Shown here piece by piece: positions 37,719 to 46,315 of a stretch of 64,000 nucleotides of DNA; positions within the stretch are counted from its first letter, which is position 1, and each line of letters begins with the position of its first letter. The notes below the pieces were generated by a model that had not been told where the DNA came from, did not search any database, and saw only the letters and a list, made by a program, of their open reading frames with translations. Made by a program: the position numbers and the translations under genes. The stretch lies in NCBI RefSeq assembly GCF_002154335.2, contig NZ_MTPX02000068.1, positions 62,001 to 126,000 of the forward strand, in the 5' to 3' direction. This DNA is from Actinomyces ruminis. Its GTDB lineage: Bacteria > Actinomycetota > Actinomycetes > Actinomycetales > Actinomycetaceae.

Positions 37719-38625
37719 TGTCGCCCCCTTCCCACACGCATGTATGCCAGGGCGATGATCAGGTTGATCAGCAGCATGAGTACGGACAGGGCAGCGCCGT
37801 GACCCAGCTGACCGCCCGGAATAGCGGTTTTATAGATGTATACGGACAGTATCTCGCTCCTACTACCCGGACCGCCGGCGGTGAGCAGGTAAGGGGTGAA
37901 GGTATTGAAGGTCCACAGGGTGATCATGAGTGTGTTCGTCAGAATGTGTCCCCTGATCGTGGGCAGGACGACGTCGCGTAGTTGCTGCCAGCCGGAGGCG
38001 CCCGCCATTTGCGCGCTCTCCAGCTGTGAGGGCGGCACCGCCGACAGGGCCGAGGAGAACAGCTGCATGGAGAATGCGGTGCCGCACCAGATGTTGAAGA
38101 TGATGATGACGGCCAGCGGATGCTCGATGAGCCACGCCTTTCCCGGCATGTTGAGCAATGCGTTCAACGTACCTCCGCGCCGGTCGAGCAGGGCTATCCA
38201 CAGGAAAGAGACGACCGAGCCGGGGATGACCCAGCCGGCTAGCACCACCGACTCCAGGAGGGTGCGCGCCCAGCCGGCGATGCGGCGGGTGGACCAGGCG
38301 AGCGTAAAGCCCACAACCGTTTGGCCGATGACGCCGGAGAACGCGACAAAGGCGACAGTCAAACGCAGGGAATTCCAGAACGCGGGATCACGCAACGTGG
38401 CCAAGTAGTTGCCGAGACCGACGAACTCTGTGTGCGCCGCGGCCAAGCCGGTGAGCCGATAGTTGGTCAAACCCAGATAGATGGTCCACACCGCCGGGAA
38501 CAACAGGAACAGCACGATCAGGCCAGGGCGGGGACGACGAATAGGGTGGCGCGCCCCCGTCCCAAGCCCGCGACGTCCTCGGCCCGCCTACGCAGACGCC
38601 GATGCACGGCACGCGCCTGTCTCAC
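37715..38625 (-). CDS. Sugar ABC transporter permease, MalF type, one frameshift
   Basis: About 304 residues. The basic cytoplasmic N-terminus (VRQARAVHRRLRRRAEDV) runs into ATLFVVPALA, where the printed frame meets a stop at about 38523; one more C in CTGGCC continues as LIVLFLLFPAVWTIYLGL. The EAA-loop is ESAQMAGASGWQQLRDVVLP. The GTG at 38625 lies two bases after the stop of the binding-protein gene. Six membrane helices are expected. Confidence 0.87.
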
Positions 38626-38627
38626 GA

Positions 38628-40049
38628 TCAGGCTCCGCGTATCGCGTCGGCACCCACGACGTCTTCGAGCGCTGCCACATAGCTGCTCACGGCCTCATCG
38701 ACACTGGTGCCGGTAACCACGTCGAGCGTGGCCTGCTGCAGCAGCACCGATACCTCCGGGTACTCCGCGAGTCCGGGCCGGTATGAGGTGATCGGCAGGA
38801 CCTCCTCCGAAACGAAGGACAGCATAGGGTCGGAGGCGAGCAACTGCTCATTGACGTCGTCGCGCGGCGAGATCGACAAGGTTCCCTCCGCACGGGCTCT
38901 GAAGGCCTCCAGAGAGTTCATGAAGGCAAGCAGCTCCCAGGCGAGCTCGGGGTTGGCCGAGTTCGGGTTCAACACTCTCGCGGTGCCGCCCGACATGGAG
39001 ACGAAGTCCTGCCCGTTGACACCGCCGCCGGGGGTCATGGCGGGGATCTTGGCGTAACCGACCAGCGTGTCGCGGTCGGCCATGGGGGCGGTGCCGACCG
39101 CCTCGTCGGGGTTGATGACGGAGCGCCAGAAGTAGTCACCCTCCAGCAGGATGGCTATGCGTCCCTCGGCGAACTCCTGGAAGGAGGCGTCACGTCCGGA
39201 GGCCTCCTGCTGGAGAATGGGGTCGCCGAGCTCCTCGTCGACATAGATCGTCTTGTACAGCTCCAGCACCTGCCTCATGCCGGGCGTGTCCCCGGCCCAC
39301 ATGCCATCGGACCAGATCGCCTGTCCGGTGCCGACCAGCATGGGCAGGAACCCCTGCATGGTGGTGGCCTCCCCCATGGCGGTCCCGGCGTTGAGCTGGA
39401 GGGGGACGACGTCGTCGACCCGCTGCTTGAGCGTGCGCGCAGTCTGGAGAATGTCATCCCAGGATGCTGGCTGCCAGTCGGTGGGCAGTCCCGCTCGTTC
39501 GAAGACGTCCCGGTTGTAGTAGATAACGCGTCCGTCGGCGCCCTGCGGCACGCCGTAGCGTCGTCCCTCGAAGGATGCGGCTTGTTGGACCGCCTCGGGA
39601 ATCTGCTCCCATCCGTCCCAAGATGTCACGGTGTCCCCGGCGATCTCCTCCAGCGGCTTGATATAGCCGGCTTGAGCGAATTCGCCGATCCAGATTCCAT
39701 CGAGCCCGACGACGTCGGCTCCCTTACCGGATTGGAAGTCGAGCGCCGCCTTGGTCTTGTAGTCCTCGTCGTCGACCCCCTGCGCCTCGAAGACGACCTC
39801 GACCGATCTGCCGGCCTCCTGCTGGGCGGCTGTGAACTCGGGGATTACCCAGTCTGCGATCCAGTCGGCCTCCGCGGCGTTCTTCCCGCCGGCGATCGCG
39901 TTGGTCATGATGGTCAGGGTGACAGCGCCTGAGGTGGATCCGGATGTACTCCTATCTCGGGATGCGCAGGCCGCCAGTGCGATCGAGGCCGACGCCAGCG
40001 CCGCTCCCTGAATCGCGGTCCGTCGTGTGATGGATGACCTAATCGTCAT
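38628..40049 (-). CDS. Extracellular sugar-binding lipoprotein of the ABC importer
   Basis: A 473-residue solute-binding protein. The N-terminus has a twin-arginine-like ITRRTAIQG, a hydrophobic stretch and the lipobox LAAC, so it is probably lipid-anchored outside the membrane. VTLTIMTNAIAGGKN begins the mature family-1 binding fold, with the hinge region around FAEGRIAILLEGDYFWR. The ligand is inferred to be a mannose-containing oligosaccharide from the mannosidase in the operon. GGAGG stands three bases before the ATG. First gene of the operon after a promoter-like region. Confidence 0.92.
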   Translation of the reverse strand: MTIRSSITRRTAIQGAALASASIALAACASRDRSTSGSTSGAVTLTIMTNAIAGGKNAAEADWIADWVIPEFTAAQQEAGRSVEVVFEAQGVDDEDYKTKAALDFQSGKGADVVGLDGIWIGEFAQAGYIKPLEEIAGDTVTSWDGWEQIPEAVQQAASFEGRRYGVPQGADGRVIYYNRDVFERAGLPTDWQPASWDDILQTARTLKQRVDDVVPLQLNAGTAMGEATTMQGFLPMLVGTGQAIWSDGMWAGDTPGMRQVLELYKTIYVDEELGDPILQQEASGRDASFQEFAEGRIAILLEGDYFWRSVINPDEAVGTAPMADRDTLVGYAKIPAMTPGGGVNGQDFVSMSGGTARVLNPNSANPELAWELLAFMNSLEAFRARAEGTLSISPRDDVNEQLLASDPMLSFVSEEVLPITSYRPGLAEYPEVSVLLQQATLDVVTGTSVDEAVSSYVAALEDVVGADAIRGA

Positions 40050-40158
40050 TACCTCCGTGGTGTGTGGCCCACGCCTGCTGCAAGCTCCGCCGCGCGCAAC
40101 GCATCGGCGGGGACGCCCAGACGATCCGACATCACCTCTTCGTGATGTCCGCCACTTA

Positions 40159-40189
40159 TTAGTCTGGACTTCTGATTAAATGCTGTCAA
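40159..40189 (-). promoter_or_regulatory. Putative promoter of the mannoside operon with a small dyad
   Basis: On the reverse strand TTGACA (40184-40189) is a perfect -35; GACTAA at 40159-40164 is the best -10, 19 bases away. The overlapping AGTC-TG-GACT is a perfect dyad that the ROK regulator could occupy. The rest of the 212-base gap is empty. Confidence 0.45.
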
Positions 40190-40261
40190 CGCTGGGCGCG
40201 CAGTGTTACAGACTTGGGACTCCCGCGCGAATGGCGGATGCCGGGTAGCCGGTTGCGCGGC

Positions 40262-41471
40262 TCAGGACCGAGAGCTGGGTGGGCGGGGCACGTACAGGTT
40301 GTCGTGGACAACCGACGCGGCGCCGACGGCGCCGACGTTGTCCCCTATCGCCGATGACAGGATCGAGACCGGATGCGGTCCTCTGGCGGACGGGCGCTGC
40401 ACGGCACGGCGGCTCGCCGGGGCATACCAGGGTTCAAGCAGCTTCCAGTAGGGGCCGCCGAACACAACCATGTCCGCGTCGAGCAACTCGACGGCCATCA
40501 TGACCAGTTCTGCCATACGCGCGGCCGCTGCGCGCAGAAGCTCATCCGCGCGCCATCCCCCTGGGTCGCCGCGGCGCACAGCCTCTCCAGACGCCACTCA
40601 ACCGCATCGTAGTCGGTGCGCTGCGGGAGCGGTTCGGGCTGGAGTCCCAGGCCGTGCGCACGTTCGACGATGAAGGCCGGATCATTGTCCATTCCCGTGT
40701 GTCTCCCGGGAGTTCGCGAACCGAGCGCCGTCATCATGGTACCGACCTCTCCGCTATTGCCGGAGAATCCTCGCACGGGCTCCCCATTGATCGATAACCC
40801 AAGCCCGGTGCCCGTGCCGACGTAGACGAAGATCATGGTCGAGTCCAGAGTCTCTCCGCCCCTCACCCAGTTCTCACCAATCACTGCCGCCAGAGTGTCC
40901 TTGACTACCGGAACAGACATCTCCAGGTGACCACCCAGAACCTCACCCAGGGGCACCGCACTCCAACCGGGGAGCCATGCAGGAGAGTCCGGGGCGCCGC
41001 TGATCGGATCCAGCGGGCCGGGAATGGCCAGGCATGCGCCCGCCAACCGCCGTTCATCGATGGATTGCTCGCGGATGAGTCGACGCACCGTCTCAGCACC
41101 TGAGCCATTGCCGTATGAGGATCGTCGGGATTGACGCGGCGCGCCGACGCCGACCCGGTCACATTCCCTCCGAGATCAAGCGTGACCACCGTGGTGAGTG
41201 ATGGATCAACATGTATGCCGACGGCGATGCGTGCCGAGCTGACGATATTGAGCAGAGTACGGGGACGGCCACGCCCGTTGACCTCCGTGCCGACTTCGGC
41301 GAGCAGACCCTGGCGCTGCAGACCCCGCACGATTGCCGATACCGTCTGCGCCGACAGCCCCGTGGCGGCCGCGATGTCACGTTGGCTGCAGGCGCCAAGA
41401 CGACGCAACGTGTGGACCACAACGTTCGCGTTGTATCTGCCCAGGTCCACCAAGTTGGTACCCACTCGCAT
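40262..41471 (-). CDS. ROK-family transcriptional regulator, two frameshifts
   Basis: About 403 residues. The N-terminal winged HTH reads CSQRDIAAATGLSAQTVSAI and VRGLQRQGLLAE; the sugar-kinase-like ROK domain follows with VDPSLTTVVTLDLGGNV, GACLAIPGPLDP, DTLAAVIGENW and YVGTGTGLGLSINGE. Frame breaks at about 41098 and 40558 (six Gs read as five) join RAQVL to TVRRLIREQ and ATQG to GWRADELLRAA. The CxCGxxGC zinc motif of ROK proteins is not obvious. It lies immediately upstream of the mannoside operon on the same strand and is its likely regulator; effector unknown. Confidence 0.83.
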
Positions 41472-41591
41472 TGAGCCGCCTCCCCCACGGGACGAACATC
41501 ATGGGCGACTGTCATGGTTCGCCGCGACCAACACCGCCCCGTGGGAGGCTAGCGTACGCACGCCGCATCGACATTGCGGAGGGCAGCCGCC

Positions 41592-42561
41592 CTAGGGCCG
41601 CCACACAGATGGCTCGGGCTCCAGCAGGTCAGAGGCGTCGGCGCCCACACACTCGGCCAGGCTCACGCAGCGCAGCGCCGGATCGTCGTAGGTCGAGTAG
41701 TAGTAGGTGCCGTCCGGGCAGAGAAGCAGCCGGTATAGAGCGTGCGCTCGTATACGCCATTGGACATCATGGCGGCGCCGTCGACCATGGAGACATTGCC
41801 GAGCGTGTGGAACAGCCGGGACACATTCTCCGCCTCATTGTCCTTGACCGGATAATGGGCGTTCAGGAACGCCGCCTTGGCGAATCGCGACGGCGAGTAA
41901 TAGTCCCCTGGAATTCCCCGCATTCCAGCCCCAGAGCCGAAGGGAGAAAGGGTCGCATCGCGCCAGCTGGCGGAATCCGGGAGATCGCCGGTGGCAGTGA
42001 TGAACGTGCGTAGATTCTCCATATGCCAGTCGAATGTCGGCTGGTTGGCGAGGGTATCGACCAGATCGTGGTGAATGTGCATGCCGTCCTTCATGTACTC
42101 CACCACGATGCTGCGCGTCCCATCCCCGATGATCCAGTGGAGCAGGGAGACGCGAGGTTCTCACTGACCGGCTTGGCCACAATCGCGGTGTTCGCGAGCG
42201 CCGTCTCGACCTCGTCGACGGTGGTGAAGTTGGCGGCGACCCACAGCGGAAACTCGTAGGCGGCCACATTCGTCCTGCCCGCCACGGGCCCGTCCTGGTA
42301 GCAGGCATAGCCGGGGAAGTTCAGCCCGGCGACCGCCAGGCCGGCGTCATTGCCGCAGTCGAAGTACAGCGGGTAGTCCTCGAAGACGATACCCATGCCG
42401 ATGACCGCATGGGCGGCCGGAGCGCCGTCGGAGAACTCCGAGCGGATCCAGAAGCCCTGCGGGACCACCACGATGCGCTCGCCGTAAGACGTACTCCAGT
42501 CCAAGTTGCGCCCGAAGTACATATTGCCTTCACTGTCCGTGAACCTGATTCCCGTGCACAT
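41592..42561 (-). CDS. Choloylglycine hydrolase family protein (bile salt hydrolase-like), two frameshifts
   Basis: About 322 residues, an Ntn hydrolase. After Met removal the nucleophile would be Cys2 in MCTGIRFTDSEGNMYFGRNL, followed by LDWSTSYGE, a close match to bile salt hydrolases of lactobacilli and bifidobacteria; Arg and Asp of RNLDW are the expected active-site residues. AGLNFPGYACYQ and HTLGNVSMVDG are also shared. Breaks at about 42145 (ENLASP to LLHWIIGDG) and 41728 (YTGCF to CPDGTYYYSTYDD) were repaired by one base each. Penicillin V acylase and other amide substrates remain possible. GAGG precedes the ATG. No signal peptide. Confidence 0.83.
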
Positions 42562-42905
42562 GGGACCCTCTTTTCAAGGTTGAGCGTTGACAAGTTGACT
42601 TTGAGGTGCCGGCCGGGCCTCTGGCAGCAATTTAGTACGCCACACTCTGCAATGTGCGAGATTTCACCAATTCGATACGGCAGACGCGGTTATCTGGGAG
42701 AACCATGAAATTAGGCTGCGGTTTTCCGGGGTGCGGTAAACGGACCATTTCACCTTCGGCGTGCATGGCCAGCACACCCTCCCCAATACATCTACGAAGG
42801 CATATGCTGGGTGCATGCTTGAGCTTGTCCATGCTTTCCTTGCCGAGTACGCGCCGACCCAGGAGACAGGCTTATGACGGTGGGCGACTCGCTCATGAGG
42901 CGTGA
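42562..42905. other. 344-base stretch without a convincing gene
   Basis: Between the BSH-like gene and the DUF4258 gene. It has lower GC than its surroundings. A short frame beginning MLELVHAFLAEYAPTQETGL near 42815 stops after 20 codons and could be the remnant of a larger protein. No clear promoter was identified. Confidence 0.35.
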
Positions 42906-43238
42906 GTGGACGTGACAATCACCTACTCCTTCTCCGGTCACGGCGCCTCGCGCAGCCGGGAAAGGGGCATTACCCGCGAGCAACTCGACTCGGCCCTGAA
43001 CCATCCCACCTGCGTGACCCCTGGCGAACAGCAGGGACGCAAGAAGTATGTGATCTGCCCCAACTGCGACGGCTTACGAACCGTCGTGGTGGCCTCCGAC
43101 CCACCGGATGCCACCGGGCACGTCACGATCATTACCTGCTACCTGTCACCTCCCACCGCCGTCTCCGGGAACCGTGGGCGGACGAGACGGCCGATGGAGA
43201 ACCACCAACATGGACAAGACTCGCACGATCACCGTTGA
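42906..43238 (+). CDS. DUF4258-like protein, possible toxin of a toxin-antitoxin pair
   Basis: A 110-residue protein: SFSGHGASRSRERGITREQL, then HPTCVTPGEQQGRKKYVI and LRTVVVASDPPDATGHVTII, ending in a Cys-containing strand TCYL. This strand and helix order resembles the DUF4258 family, which is related to RelE/BrnT-like ribonuclease folds. The catalytic assignment is not visible. The GTG at 42906 (or 42912) follows GAGG. The next gene, a DUF2283-like protein, starts 29 bases before this one ends, typical of toxin-antitoxin operons. Confidence 0.65.
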   Translation: MDVTITYSFSGHGASRSRERGITREQLDSALNHPTCVTPGEQQGRKKYVICPNCDGLRTVVVASDPPDATGHVTIITCYLSPPTAVSGNRGRTRRPMENHQHGQDSHDHR

Positions 43239-43473
43239 CCCGGCAGTCGGCGCCTGCTACGTCAAGCTCTCGCACGACCCTGTTGCCTACACCGAGGAGT
43301 TCTCGGACGCGTTCCTGGTTGACTTCGACGAGTACGGTGTTGCGGTTGGCATCGAGATCCTGGATCTCTCCGCTCCTCTCCCGCTCACCGACCTGTACCG
43401 TCAGCTGCATATACGTAAGGGCGACGAGCCGTACCTCGCGAAGCTGTTGCCAACGCTCAGACACTCGCTGTGA
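43210..43473 (+). CDS. DUF2283-like protein, possible antitoxin partner
   Basis: An 87-residue protein with the DUF2283 pattern: ITVDPAVGACYVKLSHD, then FLVDFDEYGVAVGIEILDLS. The family often sits directly downstream of DUF4258 genes. It lacks a recognisable DNA-binding domain. The ATG at 43210 lies inside the upstream gene in another frame. Function is inferred from pairing only. Confidence 0.7.
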   Translation: MDKTRTITVDPAVGACYVKLSHDPVAYTEEFSDAFLVDFDEYGVAVGIEILDLSAPLPLTDLYRQLHIRKGDEPYLAKLLPTLRHSL

Positions 43474-43556
43474 TTAGATCCGCGTTCCGCCTCCGATTCG
43501 ACGATGCGACCGCGGACCGGTCTGTCGGCCACGACGACCGCAGCCGGCCGCGCCGC

Positions 43557-44260
43557 CTATGGCGCCAAGGTACCCCTGGGCAGCGCCCGCCCGGCGACCA
43601 GCTCGGCCACGCGGAACACCTCGTCCAGCTCCGGCGCCTGGCCGAGGTAGGCCAGCCGGTACACGAATGTGCCCACCAGCATATCCACGGCAGTATCCGG
43701 ATCCGGTCCGTCCCACTGCCCGGCGGCCACCGCGCGGGCGATGGCGTCGATCGCCCCGTTGCGGAGCGGCGCGATCACGCGCTCCCGGTACGCAGCGGCC
43801 GCCTGCGGATGTCCGGCGAGCTCCACGCCGAGCCCGGGCAGCGCCGTCGTCAGGGGCGGGCGCATGAGCAGCTGCCACGTATGGATGACGATGTGGGCAA
43901 GGTCCTCCAGCGGGTCCTCCCCCGGCGGAACTCGCGGGGGCCCAGGGCGGCGTCGACGGCGTCGACGGCGAGCTCCGCCAGAGATGACCAGCGCCGGTAG
44001 ATCGTGGACTTGGGGACCCCGGCACGCGCGGCCACCTGGTCGGCGCGCAGGCCGTGCAGACCCCTCTCGGTCAGCAAGGCAAAGGTCTCTTGCAGAATGC
44101 GCTTGTCCAGGGCGGTGTCGCGCGGGCGTCCGCCGCGGCCCACGCTTCTGCGCCGAGTAGTATCGGTCCGCGCCGCGGACCCGTAGTCCGCCTCACCCCT
44201 GTCGTCTGGCTGGTCAGTCACGCCATCCGCCTCACCCCTGTCGTCTGGCTGGTCAGCCAC
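43557..44260 (-). CDS. TetR-family regulator with a duplicated N-terminal segment, one frameshift
   Basis: About 234 residues. The N-terminus carries two copies of a 13-residue unit (TDQPDDRGEADG-like), encoded by the 39-bp repeat at 44187-44264; the GTG start occurs in both copies, so translation may begin at 44260 or 44221. The HTH reads RADQVAARAGVPKSTIYRRW. At about 43925 one G is missing from a G run; repair joins REFRR to GEDPLEDLAHIVIHTW and leads to the ligand domain (LMRPPLTTALPGLG, VDMLVGTFVYRLAYLG). It is divergent from the HXXEE genes, with a dyad operator between them. Confidence 0.82.
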
Positions 44261-44264
44261 GGCA
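44187..44264. repeat. Two tandem copies of a 39-bp unit
   Basis: The unit beginning TCCGCCTCACCCCTGTCGTC occurs at 44187-44225 and 44226-44264 with only a few differences in its last bases. It lies in frame in the tetR 5' end, adding 13 acidic residues per copy and duplicating the GTG start. Confidence 0.9.
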
Positions 44265-44331
44265 TCCTCCTTCTCCCGTCACCACCTCGCACGCAATTCT
44301 TCCATCCGCGCCCGACTTCCGCTACTCTTGG

Positions 44332-44354
44332 TTGCGCAACTGATGGTTGCGTAA
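44332..44354. promoter_or_regulatory. TetR-type operator between tetR and the HXXEE genes
   Basis: TTGCGCAAC and GTTGCGTAA form an inverted repeat (eight of nine positions) around TGATG. Dyads of this TTACGCAAC type are typical TetR-family sites. It lies 15 bases before the ATG at 44369 and 72 bases from the tetR start, so bound repressor would block both promoters. Confidence 0.65.
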
Positions 44355-44368
44355 TGTTGGGAGGACTC

Positions 44369-44875
44369 ATGGACAAGGTGGATCTGGCGACCTCGGGACT
44401 GTTCTTCTCCTGGCTCGCCCACGACTTGGAGGAGTACGCGACCATGCCGGGCCGTGCCCATCCCTATATGCGCTTACTGCCGTTCCTGCCCGAGGAGGTG
44501 CGCCTGCGCGGGTTCTCCCGCGATCAGGTGTACGTGGCCCTGAGTCTGATGGGGGTGCTGATGGCGGCGGCCTCCGTGGACGGCTACCGCACCCGCGGCC
44601 GCTCGACCTTCTACCAGGCGATGCTCTACGGCTACGGCATGCACGCCTTCATGCACCTGGGGTCGGCGGCGATAGCCCGCGGTTACACGCCCGGCTGCGC
44701 CACCGCTCTGCCCGTGGTACTGCCGTTCTGGCGCTTCGCCAAAGCGGCGCTGCGGCAGGACGGCGTCGAACCGAAGTCCGCCCGGTGGACCATTCCGGCC
44801 TTCCCCGTCGTCGGCGTCGCGCTGCACAGTGCGGGATACCTGGCCGCCCGGCGCTGGCGAAAGTCTGCAGCATGA
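44369..44875 (+). CDS. HXXEE-domain membrane protein, first of two
   Basis: A 168-residue protein with several hydrophobic segments. WLAHDLEEYAT near the N-terminus is the HxxEE motif, and conserved His residues recur in GMHAFMHLGSAA, which would suit a membrane metal-binding site. The biochemical role of HXXEE proteins is not known. GGGAGGA precedes the ATG. Its stop overlaps the start of a paralogue. Confidence 0.8.
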   Translation: MDKVDLATSGLFFSWLAHDLEEYATMPGRAHPYMRLLPFLPEEVRLRGFSRDQVYVALSLMGVLMAAASVDGYRTRGRSTFYQAMLYGYGMHAFMHLGSAAIARGYTPGCATALPVVLPFWRFAKAALRQDGVEPKSARWTIPAFPVVGVALHSAGYLAARRWRKSAA

Positions 44876-45411
44876 GACGCCCAAGCCCTTTGGACGCGGC
44901 CACCCTGGGACTGGCTATCTGCTACCTGCTCAATGACTCCGAGGAGCTGGCCACTTACCGCGCCTCCTCCGCCAGGCTGCTGCGGCGGGCGCCGCGCTGG
45001 GTGCCGTTGACGGAGCGAGTGCGCCGCGACGGCTGGAGCCAGGCGCACGTGAACCTGGCGATCGCGCTGATCGGAATCCACTGGGTGGGCGCCTCGCTAG
45101 CCGGGTACCGCAGTGGAGGCCGCTCGGCCTGGTTTCAGAACGCTGCGGCCGCCTGGGGACTACACGGCTTCGTCCACCTGGCGGCGTGCGCAGCCGGCCG
45201 CGGCTACGTCTCCGGGGCGCTGACCGCGCCGGCCGTGATTGCCTACGGGGCATGGGCGCGCCGCACGCTCAGGCGTGCCGGCGTGCCGTCGCGGGTGTCG
45301 GTCGCCGGGGTGGCCGCCTCACTGCCGGTGCTGTGCGCCGCGCACACCGGGGCTGAGCTACTTCTCGCCATCGCCCGGCCGGCTAGCGGTACTGTGACAG
45401 TTAAGCCCTGA
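44872..45411 (+). CDS. HXXEE-like membrane protein, second copy with altered motif
   Basis: A 179-residue paralogue of the upstream protein: CYLLNDSEELATYR aligns with the HxxEE segment but has Asn in place of His, while GLHGFVHLAACAAGRGYVSG aligns with the second His region. The pair may form a heterodimer in which only one subunit keeps the full motif. ATGA overlap with the first gene. Confidence 0.75.
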   Translation: MRRPSPLDAATLGLAICYLLNDSEELATYRASSARLLRRAPRWVPLTERVRRDGWSQAHVNLAIALIGIHWVGASLAGYRSGGRSAWFQNAAAAWGLHGFVHLAACAAGRGYVSGALTAPAVIAYGAWARRTLRRAGVPSRVSVAGVAASLPVLCAAHTGAELLLAIARPASGTVTVKP

Positions 45412-45438
45412 CCGGATGGGAAGACAGAAGAGGCCGGC

Positions 45439-46173
45439 GTGACACGTGTACTGGTGACCGGAACGAGTACCGGACTGGGGCTGGGCGCCCTGGGCGACCT
45501 GCTCGCCGCCGGGGCGCAGGTGGTGGCACACGTGCGCCGCCAGGAACAGCTCGACGCCGTCGGTCGCGCCCTGGGCCAGGAGGTTCCCGGCGTCGTCGGG
45601 GACCTGGCCGACCAGGCCGGGGTACACCGCGTGGCCGAGCAGGTAGCTCGCCTGGGCGGCGTAGACGCCGTCATCCACAATGCCGGCACCATGGACGAGC
45701 GCCTGGTCCTGCCCGTCAACGTGGTGGCTCCGTATCTGCTCACCGCGCTCGTACCCGCGCAGCGGCATGTGTATCTCTCCTCCAGCATGCACCGTGGGGC
45801 TCGCCTCAATACCGCCCGCCTGGCCGGGATGGACTGGACGGGTGCGCGGCCGACGGCGTCGTACTCGGACTCCAAGCTGCTGGTGACGACGTTGGCAGCC
45901 GCGGTGGGCCGGATCCGCCCGGACACGCACGCCCACGCCGTCGACCCCGGCTGGGTGCCCACCCGCATGGGCGGCGCCGGCGCCCCGGATAACCTGGAGG
46001 CCGGGCACCATACCCAGGCCTGGCTGGCCCTCGGCGAGGACCCCCGCACCCACACCAGCGCCTACTGGCACCACCAGCGCACCCAGACCCCCGACCGCCG
46101 GGTGACCGACATGGAGTTCCAGGACCGCCTGTTGGCAGCGCTGAAGCAGGCGACGGGAACGCCGCTCGGCTAG
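45439..46173 (+). CDS. Short-chain dehydrogenase/reductase
   Basis: A 244-residue SDR. LVTGTSTGLGLGALGDLL is the cofactor-binding motif, VIHNAG the NAG strand and YSDSK the catalytic YxxxK, with Ser in YLSSSMH. The protein is a little short between strands and keeps the C-terminal cofactor loop DPGWVPTRMGG. It follows the HXXEE genes by 27 bases with GAGG before the GTG, so it is probably in the TetR-controlled operon. Substrate unknown. Confidence 0.88.
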   Translation: MTRVLVTGTSTGLGLGALGDLLAAGAQVVAHVRRQEQLDAVGRALGQEVPGVVGDLADQAGVHRVAEQVARLGGVDAVIHNAGTMDERLVLPVNVVAPYLLTALVPAQRHVYLSSSMHRGARLNTARLAGMDWTGARPTASYSDSKLLVTTLAAAVGRIRPDTHAHAVDPGWVPTRMGGAGAPDNLEAGHHTQAWLALGEDPRTHTSAYWHHQRTQTPDRRVTDMEFQDRLLAALKQATGTPLG

Positions 46174-46303
46174 GCACCGCCACGGGCATAGACGAACTCA
46201 CAGGACCGTCTTCCTGCCGCCGTCCAGCTCCAAGACCATTGCACGACGGTCTCGACCCGGCAGCCGCGGCACGTCCCGGCCTGGTGGTACACGATTGACG
46301 TCC

Positions 46304-46309
46304 TAGATT
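46304..46309 (+). promoter_or_regulatory. -10 element of the leaderless MFS gene
   Basis: TAGATT ends six bases before the ATG at 46316 and there is no Shine-Dalgarno sequence. Confidence 0.45.
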
Positions 46310-46315
46310 GCCCGC

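Noticed and set aside
42664-42918. An 84-codon reverse frame between the BSH-like and DUF4258 genes
   Set aside because: No motif, no ribosome binding site, and composition unlike a coding region.
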